Below, piece by piece: positions 7,438-13,253 of a DNA stretch of 13,415 bases. The notes under the pieces are model-generated. The model worked only from the letters and a program-made list of their open reading frames with translations. It was not told where the DNA came from and made no database searches. Positions within the stretch are counted from its first letter, which is position 1, and every line of letters starts with the position of its first letter. The position numbers and the translations under genes were made by a program. This stretch comes from an uncultured Clostridia bacterium (GTDB lineage: Bacteria; Bacillota; Clostridia; Lachnospirales; Lachnospiraceae): contig CAMWWW010000025.1 of assembly GCA_947178015.1 (NCBI GenBank), positions 1 through 13,415 on the forward strand, read 5' to 3'.

Positions 7438-8559
7438 TTACAATACCCTCGCTACCAATTGCGCCAGTTCTTTCAACCTTGGCAGAGCGTGTGCAAAAAA
7501 TTGACGGTATGCAGAACAGAAATAGTTTTTTGCAGGTTCTGTTTTGTCTGTTTTTATGCGATAGCGCATACAGCCTCCGCGGCAGAGGGAATAGAATTCA
7601 CAGGATACGCAGGCGGGAGGTTTTATCTCAGAAGTTTCTATAAATCTTATCTCTTTTCTTCTTTGATGGATAGTGGTAAGATCTGTGGTTGTGATATTTC
7701 CAAGGCAGTAGGAGTCCATAACGTAGAAATCACAGGGATAGACACTTCCATCCGCTTCCACAACATGCTGCATGCTGCAGACACCGTTCATATCGCATGC
7801 TTCTGCATATCCATAGATCAGCAGAGAGAGATAGTTGTCAAACAATCGAATGGAGATACCTCGCCCAGCCTTAAAATCTGTATACCATAGATCGAACAGG
7901 CGGCACAGAAAAGAAGCATAGGCTTCTTGGGTCAGAGAATATTCCATAGAACCGGGATCAGCTTGGAGGGGATCGAGGCAGGGAATAAACTGCAAATATT
8001 CAAACTTATTTTTTTGGTAAAAGCGGTATATCTTGTCTATATTTGCCGCTGTTTTTTTATTGACTACAGTAAGAATATTAAAGTCTACCTGACAGCTTTG
8101 AAGTAGGTGTATGGTGTTCATAATATCATAAAAAGTATCCTTGTTCTCTGGCGTGCGCCTGTAGACATTGTGAGTGTGAACGGTACCATCCAAGGAAATT
8201 CCTACAAGAAAGTGATGTTTGGCAAAAAAAGCAGCCCATTCCTCTGAAAGTTGGTATCCGTTCGTTTGTATGGCAAAGTGGAGCGTTAGATTTGTCCGAT
8301 TGTACTTATAACAAAGTGCGACAAATTTATGGTAGAAGGACAGCCCGACGAGCGTGGGTTCTCCTCCTTGAAAAGAAAAGGTACATTCTCCTTCTGCGTA
8401 GGCGAAGGCTTTTTTTATAAGCTCCTTTTGTGTGTCCTCCGACATCATGCCATAGGATGGGATGCGGCGGAGGTTCATAATATCCGAATAAAAACAATAA
8501 CTGCAGTGAAGATTGCAGATTCCCGATGCAGGCTTAATAAATAGATGAAGAGGTGGCAT
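7438..8559 (-). CDS. Anaerobic sulfatase-maturating enzyme homologue (radical SAM, SPASM)
   Basis: Enzymes of this family use S-adenosylmethionine and three 4Fe-4S clusters to oxidise an active-site Cys or Ser of a sulfatase to C-alpha-formylglycine. I choose the ATG at 8557-8559, six bases after AAAAAGGAG, giving 373 residues. An ATG seven codons upstream (8578-8580) has no ribosome binding site. With this start the radical SAM cysteines are C15, C19 and C22 (CNLHCSYC). The SPASM cysteines are C255, C261, C276, C317, C320, C326, C330 and C348, and D277 lies in VYPCDFYV. From memory, these positions equal those of the C. perfringens anSME, whose catalytic base is D277. Other matches are MPPLxLxIKPAS, FQGGEPTL, QTNG, GISLDG and FLQFIPCLDPL. 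No sulfatase is in the window, so the target is unknown. The gene is convergent with galE and divergent from the Xre regulator. A peptide-modifying role is possible, but the complete residue match favours the anSME function. Confidence 0.93.
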   Translation of the reverse strand: MPPLHLFIKPASGICNLHCSYCFYSDIMNLRRIPSYGMMSEDTQKELIKKAFAYAEGECTFSFQGGEPTLVGLSFYHKFVALCYKYNRTNLTLHFAIQTNGYQLSEEWAAFFAKHHFLVGISLDGTVHTHNVYRRTPENKDTFYDIMNTIHLLQSCQVDFNILTVVNKKTAANIDKIYRFYQKNKFEYLQFIPCLDPLQADPGSMEYSLTQEAYASFLCRLFDLWYTDFKAGRGISIRLFDNYLSLLIYGYAEACDMNGVCSMQHVVEADGSVYPCDFYVMDSYCLGNITTTDLTTIHQRRKEIRFIETSEIKPPACVSCEFYSLCRGGCMRYRIKTDKTEPAKNYFCSAYRQFFAHALPRLKELAQLVARVL

Positions 8560-8612
8560 AGCAGGCTCCTTTTTGAACATATCGTGTATTTTTTACACCA
8601 GTATATTCATTT

Positions 8613-8641
8613 AGTATAGACGATTCGGCATAAAATTGCAA
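8613..8641 (-). promoter_or_regulatory. SigA-type promoter of the anSME gene
   Basis: Read on the minus strand, TTGCAA (8641-8636) and TATACT (8618-8613) are separated by 17 bases. The -35 box sits at the centre of the palindrome AAAATTGCAATTTT. Transcription should start near 8606, leaving a leader of about 46 bases to the chosen start at 8559. Confidence 0.78.
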
Positions 8642-8665
8642 TTTTTTCTATTATAATAATGCCGA
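8625..8665. promoter_or_regulatory. Candidate operator: palindrome plus spaced inverted repeat
   Basis: AAAATTGCAATTTT (8632-8645) is a perfect 14-bp palindrome containing the anSME -35 box. It lies within a wider inverted repeat, TCGGCAT (8625-8631) and ATGCCGA (8659-8665), whose arms are 34 bases apart start to start, about three helical turns. The adjacent divergent Xre regulator is the obvious candidate ligand, but no binding evidence is available from sequence. Confidence 0.5.
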
Positions 8666-8701
8666 GAGCATAAAGTGATGTGAAATGGTATAGGATGTAA
8701 T

Positions 8702-8731
8702 CTGTCATACCTGTCTTATTACTGGTAAGAT
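8702..8731 (+). promoter_or_regulatory. Possible promoter and operator of the Xre regulator
   Basis: TAAGAT (8726-8731) is preceded by TGG, an extended -10 arrangement, and CTGTCA (8702-8707) is a weak -35 with an 18-base spacer. The spacer holds an imperfect inverted repeat, TACCTGT (8708-8714) and ACTGGTA (8721-8727), with one mismatch. A repeat placed between -35 and -10 is a common layout for autorepression by Xre proteins. A better -10 hexamer, TATAAT at 8652-8657, has no acceptable -35. Confidence 0.35.
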
Positions 8732-8755
8732 AAATGTAATATACGGAGGTGACAG

Positions 8756-9094
8756 ATGGTGCGGGAAAAGAAGGAGTTAAATGTCGAAATAGGACGACGG
8801 TTAAGAGAGATCCGGGAAAATATGGGATATACGCAGTTTCGTTTTGCTGAGATATTAGGAGTGGTGGAGGAACATTACCGTAAAATTGAATTGGGCTCTA
8901 GCGGCTTGACATTAGAAAAGGTTTTGGTTCTTTATGAGCGCTTAAATATTGATGCAACTTATCTGATTGTGGGAAAGAGAAAGGAAAACTTTGATCTGGA
9001 TGATATTTTGACAAATTGCAGCAAGGTGGAGAAAAGAAAGATTATTCATCGGTTGTTAGAATATCTGGATCAGATAGTGGAGAGAGAAGCATAA
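8756..9094 (+). CDS. Xre-family helix-turn-helix regulator
   Basis: A 112-residue DNA-binding protein. Residues about 8-65 form a Cro/C1-type five-helix domain: IGRRLREIRENMGYTQFRFAEILGV, a recognition-helix region VEEHYRKIELG, then LTLEKVLVLYERLNIDATYLIVG. This resembles the N-terminal domain of SinR-like and PlcR-like regulators. The last 35 or so residues are charged and helical, ending LLEYLDQIVEREA, and may dimerise. The ATG at 8756 follows GGAGG (8745-8749) with ideal spacing. It is divergent from the anSME gene, which makes that gene its most likely target along with its own promoter. A small ORF follows 37 bases downstream and may be in the same transcript. No ligand-binding or membrane segment is visible. 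The exact family and the signal sensed are unknown. Confidence 0.88.
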   Translation: MVREKKELNVEIGRRLREIRENMGYTQFRFAEILGVVEEHYRKIELGSSGLTLEKVLVLYERLNIDATYLIVGKRKENFDLDDILTNCSKVEKRKIIHRLLEYLDQIVEREA

Positions 9095-9131
9095 TCTCGA
9101 CAGGGTGTTCCATGGAGTTGAGGTGAAGCGA

Positions 9132-9248
9132 ATGGGTGAATGGAAGAAACAGCCGGCTTCGACGCCGAAGGAAAGCAGCATAAGAAGGACTGAGAGCAGG
9201 AATTTTCGCTCTTGGTTGGGAATGGGGAATGACAGCTATAAGGCTTAA
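9132..9248 (+). CDS. Possible small peptide gene (38 residues)
   Basis: ATG at 9132 to TAA at 9246-9248 encodes 38 residues beginning MGEWKKQPAS and ending GMGNDSYKA. A good ribosome binding site, GAGGTGA (9120-9126), sits five bases upstream. The peptide is basic, rich in Ser, Arg and Lys, lacks cysteine and has no membrane segment or signal peptide. It lies between the Xre gene and the terminator at 9347, so one transcript could carry both. I do not recognise the family. It contains S-T-P-K-E, a near miss to the S-x-P-x-R sulfatase motif recognised by anSMEs but without the arginine, so I give that no weight. Its support is the ribosome binding site and position only; a chance ORF within an untranslated region is the alternative. 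Confidence 0.42.
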   Translation: MGEWKKQPASTPKESSIRRTESRNFRSWLGMGNDSYKA

Positions 9249-9346
9249 GTCTGTTTTTTGAGAGTGCTTCGAAAGGGCGCGGCGTTTCTTCCTTTTATCA
9301 TGGGGCAGAATATTTTGTTGTCCTATCATAAATAATAGATAACAGT
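9249..9346 (+). other. Non-coding spacer before the terminator
   Basis: I see no gene here. Short pairings such as ACAG with CTGT next to a T-run at 9252 and AAAGG with CCTTT near 9275-9297 are too weak to call. The stretch is probably the 3' untranslated part of the Xre/small-ORF transcript. Confidence 0.4.
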
Positions 9347-9380
9347 AAAAGGTTCGGAATATGGTTTCTGGACTTTTTTT
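9347..9380 (+). terminator. Terminator downstream of the Xre/small-ORF unit
   Basis: AAAAG-(G)-TTCGGAA (9347-9359) pairs with TTCTGGACTTTT (9366-9377), with one bulged G and two G-T pairs, around a TATGGT loop. Seven T residues run from 9374 to 9380. It separates the Xre unit from the shikimate-kinase promoter at 9467. Confidence 0.7.
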
Positions 9381-9466
9381 ATGCCGTACACCAATTTTTA
9401 ACTTTTAGAGAAGCGATGCTATTTTTAAAAAGTTGTTAATGCGTGTTATATGTAGAAATACGCCAC

Positions 9467-9494
9467 TTGATTTTCTGGATATTTATGGTAATAT
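9467..9494 (+). promoter_or_regulatory. SigA-type promoter of the shikimate-kinase gene
   Basis: TTGATT (9467-9472) and TAATAT (9489-9494) are 16 bases apart, and TGG directly before the -10 gives an extended -10 element. The predicted start near 9501 leaves a leader of about 40 bases. Upstream, AACTTTT (9400-9406) and AAAAGTT (9428-9434) form a loose AT-rich inverted repeat of uncertain meaning. Confidence 0.68.
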
Positions 9495-9539
9495 AGAAAT
9501 TAGGCTTTAGGATGATAAAGGAATGGAGTATAAAATGAT

Positions 9540-10052
9540 ATGAAGAAGAATGTTATTCTTATTGGTATGCCCGGAAGTGGGAAAAGCACGATCGGTGTTG
9601 TGCTGGCAAAGCTTTTGTGCTACCAGTTTGTAGATATGGATATCGTGATTCAGGAACAGGAAAAGCGTCTTTTAAGAGAAATTATAGCAGATGAGGGCAA
9701 CGATGGATTTATGGAGATAGAGAATCGCGTCAATGCAGAAATAAAGGCAGAATATACCGTTATCGCGCCCGGCGGGAGCGTGATCTATGGCAGGGAGGCA
9801 ATGGAGCACTTAAAAGAGATTGGCACGATTGTGTATCTTAAATTGAGTTATAAGAACCTTGAGGAGCGTCTGGGCGATCTCAGGGCACGCGGTGTTGTGC
9901 TTAAGGATGGGTGTACCCTAAAGGATCTGTATGATGAGAGAACGCCGCTGTATGAAAAATATGCAGATATTATAATGGATGAAGGAAGTATGGATCTGAT
10001 TACCACGGTGGAAACTATCAAGGAGAAGTTGGAAAAAGGGGGCTATGTGTAA
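9540..10052 (+). CDS. Shikimate kinase family protein, substrate site altered
   Basis: Shikimate kinase phosphorylates shikimate with ATP in chorismate synthesis. This 170-residue protein has the right length and fold signature. The P-loop GMPGSGKST is at residues 9-17. The D32-x-D34 pair lies in FVDMDIVI, and R134 in ERTPLYEKYADI matches the third shikimate-contacting residue. Two hallmark positions differ. The conserved Arg of F-R-x-x-E is Met at residue 58 (FMEIE), and the GGG turn is PGGS at 77-80. In characterised enzymes R58 grips the shikimate carboxylate, so the substrate may differ or binding may be weak. No other aro gene is nearby; the gene has its own promoter and the next gene encodes a cell-wall hydrolase with a separate promoter. 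The ATG at 9540 is used because an ATG at 9535 meets a stop at once; GGAG at 9525 is 11 bases upstream, a rather weak site. I leave the symbol blank since aroK function is not assured. Confidence 0.8.
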   Translation: MKKNVILIGMPGSGKSTIGVVLAKLLCYQFVDMDIVIQEQEKRLLREIIADEGNDGFMEIENRVNAEIKAEYTVIAPGGSVIYGREAMEHLKEIGTIVYLKLSYKNLEERLGDLRARGVVLKDGCTLKDLYDERTPLYEKYADIIMDEGSMDLITTVETIKEKLEKGGYV

Positions 10053-10059
10053 AAAACAC

Positions 10060-10088
10060 TTTACAAAATGGAAAAGCCTTGGTAAAAT
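10060..10088 (+). promoter_or_regulatory. SigA-type promoter of the M23 hydrolase gene
   Basis: TTTACA (10060-10065) and TAAAAT (10083-10088) are exactly 17 bases apart. The promoter starts a few bases after the stop of the shikimate-kinase gene. The predicted transcription start, near 10095, falls inside the WalR-like direct repeat. Confidence 0.68.
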
Positions 10089-10093
10089 AAAAT

Positions 10094-10110
10094 TGTTACG
10101 TAATTGTTAC
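10094..10110 (+). promoter_or_regulatory. WalR-like direct repeat
   Basis: TGTTAC (10094-10099), five bases, then TGTTAC (10105-10110). This fits the published WalR (YycF) consensus TGTWAH-N5-TGTWAH without a mismatch, at the right 11-base period, and identity extends to 9-base repeats ATTGTTACG. WalR controls peptidoglycan hydrolases in Firmicutes, and the next gene is one. The site is downstream of the -10 box, a position that would suit repression more than activation. Other OmpR-family regulators with 11-base repeats could also bind. Confidence 0.55.
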
Positions 10111-10135
10111 GAAAACATTAAATAATGGAGGAACC

Positions 10136-11665
10136 ATGAAGAAGGCTGAATTATTGCGCAGAAAAGCTAGGATGACAATGCTAAAGTCGATGGCGGCGAT
10201 AGCCGTGTGCCTTACCTTTGCATATCCTTTGTATGAGAAGGCAGCTTCCGACGAGCACAGTTATTTTGAGATAGAGTTAAATGGACAGGTGATTGGGGCA
10301 GCAGATAATGAGGAGCTTGCTCAAACAGCGCTTATGGAGGCGAGAAAGCGGGTGACACAGGAAGCGGGAACATTGGTATATATGGACCCTCAGCTTGTGG
10401 TGACAGAAGAAAAGCGTTTGTTTGGTGCAAGGCAGGACAAGGAAGAGATCGTTCTGGCAATGTGTGATGTGCTGAAGGATTCGGTGGTTCTGCCAAAGCA
10501 GGAGGCATATACGGTTAAGATTAACGAGACAACGCTCCACCTTGCCACAAAGGAGGAGGTAATCCGCCTGTTAAATGAAACAAAGAACCGTTTTGACATC
10601 AATGATGAATTTGCGATAGAGTTGGTGGAGGATAAGGAGAGTCCTTTTACGGCACTCACTGCCAATATTTCCAAGCCGGGCATGGAGTCAAACGAGAATA
10701 CCGTGGTATTCGCGTCTGCTGAGGCGGCTGGAGGTGAGGAGACGCCAGTGGAGGACGAGCCTATCTATGAGGATGGATTGCTGTTAGTTGGATTTGAACA
10801 GCAGGTGGAGATTGTGGAATCCTATGTGGCGGCAGAGCAGCTTACTACAGTAGAGGCAGCCTATGATCTGCTGACAAAGGAAAAGGAGGAAAATGAGATC
10901 TATATTGTAGTTCCGGGTGATTGCATGTCGATAATCGCTGAGAAAAACAATATGTCTACCTCCAAATTATTTGAGTTGAATGAAAATGTGACAGAGAATT
11001 CGATTTTACAGATCGATCAGGAGCTGATTATCACAGTGCCGGAGCCGGAGCTTTCTGTGTTGATGGAAGAAGAGGTGACATACGAGGAGGATTATCAGGC
11101 GGATGTCATATACATTGACAATGATAGCTGGTATACCACCACACAGGTAGTACAGCAGGAAGGCACAGTCGGACACCGCGAGGTGGTGGCAATTGTCAGC
11201 ACCAGAAATGGCAAGGAGACAGATAGAGAAATCGTTCACGAAAATATTTTGATTGGTTCGCAGCCAAAGATTATCGAGAGAGGAACCATGACGCCGCCTA
11301 CTTATATTAAGCCAATATCAGGCGGTACACTGACTTCTTATTTTGGCCCGCGCTGGGGAAGAACACACAAGGGCGTAGACTGGGGAATTTCTACTGGCTC
11401 AACGGTAGTGGCATCCAGCGGCGGACGAGTAGTGAGCGCTGGCTGGAATGGCGGATATGGATATTCTGTGCTGATTCAGCATCCAGACGGCAAACAGACC
11501 AGATACGCCCATTTAAGCAAGATTACAGTGAGCAGCGGAGAGTATGTAAATCAGGGTGAGCGTATTGGATTAAGCGGAAATACTGGAAATAGTACAGGAC
11601 CGCATCTGCATTTTGAGATTCTTATCAATGGTACGGCAGTCAATCCACTTAATTATCTTTATTAG
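10136..11665 (+). CDS. Membrane-anchored M23 peptidoglycan endopeptidase with LysM and G5 domains
   Basis: A 509-residue cell-wall hydrolase of the M23 (lysostaphin/LytM-type) zinc endopeptidase family, predicted to act outside the membrane on peptide cross-links. The basic N-terminus is followed by one hydrophobic segment at about residues 15-32 (MLKSMAAIAVCLTFAYPLY), an uncleaved anchor or signal peptide. Residues 40-240 are an acidic region with no family I recognise. A LysM-like domain starts near 254 (IYIVVPGDCMSIIAEKNN) and is diverged, with Cys where Thr is usual. A G5-type domain spans about 330-385. The catalytic domain runs from about 395 to the end: zinc ligands H411 and D415 in THKGVDWG, H459 in RYAHLS, and H490/H492 in GPHLHFE. 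All four motif positions are intact, so it should be active rather than a SpoIIQ-like degenerate form. The ATG follows GGAGG (10126-10130). Its own promoter and a WalR-like site precede it; a strong terminator follows. Confidence 0.92.
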   Translation: MKKAELLRRKARMTMLKSMAAIAVCLTFAYPLYEKAASDEHSYFEIELNGQVIGAADNEELAQTALMEARKRVTQEAGTLVYMDPQLVVTEEKRLFGARQDKEEIVLAMCDVLKDSVVLPKQEAYTVKINETTLHLATKEEVIRLLNETKNRFDINDEFAIELVEDKESPFTALTANISKPGMESNENTVVFASAEAAGGEETPVEDEPIYEDGLLLVGFEQQVEIVESYVAAEQLTTVEAAYDLLTKEKEENEIYIVVPGDCMSIIAEKNNMSTSKLFELNENVTENSILQIDQELIITVPEPELSVLMEEEVTYEEDYQADVIYIDNDSWYTTTQVVQQEGTVGHREVVAIVSTRNGKETDREIVHENILIGSQPKIIERGTMTPPTYIKPISGGTLTSYFGPRWGRTHKGVDWGISTGSTVVASSGGRVVSAGWNGGYGYSVLIQHPDGKQTRYAHLSKITVSSGEYVNQGERIGLSGNTGNSTGPHLHFEILINGTAVNPLNYLY

Positions 11666-11682
11666 AGAAAAAATCTAAAATC

Positions 11683-11721
11683 AGAGAGAACACGTGTAGG
11701 CAGAACGTGTTCTCTCTTTTT
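11683..11721 (+). terminator. Strong terminator of the M23 hydrolase gene
   Basis: AGAGAGAACACGT (11683-11695) pairs perfectly with ACGTGTTCTCTCT (11705-11717) over 13 base pairs around a nine-base loop. T residues run from 11717 to 11721. The A-rich tract upstream of the stem would give some function on the minus strand as well. Confidence 0.93.
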
Positions 11722-11866
11722 ATGCGCCGTGCTGCGTAAAGAAAATAACTGCAAGCGCAGTAGGCGGGGCGAGTAGAGGAGGAAGGTATTTCATCCAACA
11801 ATTATGCAAGGTACATTCGCGCAGGCACGTATAGAAAGCAGGTATGTTGTGAGAAGAAAAATCAGG
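11722..11866. other. Intergenic stretch without a gene
   Basis: Between the hydrolase terminator and the murA promoter I see no supportable gene. A strong AGGAGG-like sequence near 11776 is followed only by an ATT in an open frame of 42 codons, and by an ATG about 20 bases further in another frame of 24 codons. Neither is convincing. Confidence 0.4.
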
Positions 11867-11894
11867 TTTACAAATTAGGAATATGTGCTATAAT
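11867..11894 (+). promoter_or_regulatory. SigA-type promoter of murA, -10 box within a palindrome
   Basis: TTTACA (11867-11872) and TATAAT (11889-11894) are 16 bases apart, with TGC before the -10 as an extended element. The -10 box lies in the inverted repeat CTATAAT-CT-ATTATAG (11888-11903), and TTTTTT follows at 11906-11911. The leader to the murA start is about 60 bases. Confidence 0.8.
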
Positions 11895-11960
11895 CTATTA
11901 TAGACTTTTTTAGGGACCATTTGAAAGAGAGATCAATTTGATTCAATATAGAGGTGCGCA

Positions 11961-13253
11961 ATGGAGCAATATGTGATAAAAGGCGGAATTCCGCTGATAG
12001 GAGAAGTCGAGATCGGTGGCGCCAAAAATGCAGCATTGGCGATATTGGCGGCTGCAATTTTGTGTGATGAGCCGGTGATCGTGGAGAACATTCCTGATAT
12101 TCGGGATATCAGCGTAATCTTAAGCGCGATTCAGAGCATTGGCGCAGAGGTGGAGCGTCTTGGCAGGCATACGGTCAAAATTACAGGAAAGACGATCCAT
12201 ATGGTACATGTGGGATATGATTCCATCAAGAAAATACGTGCGTCCTATTATCTTCTAGGGGCGCTGCTTGGAAAATATAAAAAGGCGGAGGTTCCGCTTC
12301 CGGGCGGATGTAATATTGGAATCCGCGCGATAGACCAACATAAAAAAGGCTTTGAGGCGTTAGGCGCCAGAGTTAAGATTGAGCATGGCATGATTATGGC
12401 AGAGACAGATTCTTTAAAAGGATGTCATCTGTATTTTGATGTGGTATCGGTAGGCGCAACCATAAATGTTATGCTGGCGGCGGTACTGGCTGAGGGAAAT
12501 ACCATTCTTGAAAATGCAGCGAAGGAGCCGCATGTGGTGGATGTGGCAAATTTCCTGAACAGCATGGGGGCAAATATCAAAGGGGCCGGCACAGACGTGA
12601 TACGCATTAAGGGTGTGAGGACTCTGCATGGAACAGAGTATTCCATTATCCCAGATCAGATCGAGGCGGGAACCTTTATGCTGGCGGCGGCAGCCACAAA
12701 AGGGGACGTGATTGTCCGCAACGTGATACCAAAGCATCTGGAGGCGATTTCTGCTAAGCTGATGGAGATTGGCTGTCAGATCACGGAGGAGGACGATGCG
12801 GTCCGTGTATTTGGAAACAGCGAGCTTAAGCACACACAAATAAAGACGCTGCCATATCCGGGTTTTCCGACGGATATGCAGCCGCAGATGACAGTGACGC
12901 TCGCTTTGTCACATGGAACTAGTATTGTGACAGAGACGATCTTTGACAATCGATTTAAATATGTGGATGAGCTGGCAAAGATGGGGGCATCCATTAAAGT
13001 AGAAGGAAATACAGCGATTGTGGATGGAGTGAGAAAGCTGACCGGGGCAGAGGTCAGCGCGCCTGATTTAAGGGCGGGAGCAGCTCTGATTATCGCGGGA
13101 TTGGCGGCGGATGGCTGTACGGTTATCGATGATATACAATATATAGAGCGCGGCTACGAGGGGCTTGATAAAAAACTGCAGCAGCTTGGCGGACAGATTG
13201 AACGCGTGACCTGCGAGAAGGATATTCAAAAATTTAAGCTTAAGATATGTTAA
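11961..13253 (+). CDS. murA: UDP-N-acetylglucosamine 1-carboxyvinyltransferase
   Basis: This cytosolic enzyme performs the first committed step of peptidoglycan synthesis, transferring enolpyruvate from PEP to UDP-GlcNAc. It is the target of fosfomycin. The 430-residue length is normal. The N-terminal GGAKNAALAILAAAIL holds the conserved K22-N23, and the catalytic loop LPGGCNIGIRAIDQH has the active-site cysteine at residue 117, so the enzyme should be fosfomycin sensitive rather than a Cys-to-Asp resistant form. The second inside-out alpha/beta domain shows PDQIEAGTFMLAAA, PGFPTDMQPQ and NRFKYVDELAKMGA. The ATG at 11961 follows GAGGTG (11951-11956) at rather short spacing. It is transcribed alone from its own promoter. 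Firmicutes often carry two MurA paralogues; I cannot tell which one this is. Confidence 0.96.
   Translation: MEQYVIKGGIPLIGEVEIGGAKNAALAILAAAILCDEPVIVENIPDIRDISVILSAIQSIGAEVERLGRHTVKITGKTIHMVHVGYDSIKKIRASYYLLGALLGKYKKAEVPLPGGCNIGIRAIDQHKKGFEALGARVKIEHGMIMAETDSLKGCHLYFDVVSVGATINVMLAAVLAEGNTILENAAKEPHVVDVANFLNSMGANIKGAGTDVIRIKGVRTLHGTEYSIIPDQIEAGTFMLAAAATKGDVIVRNVIPKHLEAISAKLMEIGCQITEEDDAVRVFGNSELKHTQIKTLPYPGFPTDMQPQMTVTLALSHGTSIVTETIFDNRFKYVDELAKMGASIKVEGNTAIVDGVRKLTGAEVSAPDLRAGAALIIAGLAADGCTVIDDIQYIERGYEGLDKKLQQLGGQIERVTCEKDIQKFKLKIC

Noticed and set aside
7420..7890. Plus-strand ORF of 156 codons
   Set aside because: It lies opposite the conserved SPASM half of the anSME gene and is its antisense shadow.
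8560..8580. Start of the anSME gene at ATG 8578-8580
   Set aside because: No ribosome binding site precedes it. ATG 8557-8559 follows AAAAAGGAG and aligns with the known anSME N-terminus.
9167..9179. GAAGGAAAGCAGC, reminiscent of the SRP RNA domain IV loop
   Set aside because: The rest of the SRP consensus and the flanking stem are absent, and the segment falls in the 38-codon ORF.
9042..9329. Minus-strand ORF of 95 codons over the Xre/small-ORF spacer
   Set aside because: There is no ribosome binding site before the ATG, it overlaps the 3' end of the Xre gene, and its composition is not gene-like.
11776..11910. 42-codon ORF starting at ATT after a strong AGGAGG-like site
   Set aside because: It has no ATG, GTG or TTG start, it runs through the murA promoter, and its product is not recognisable.
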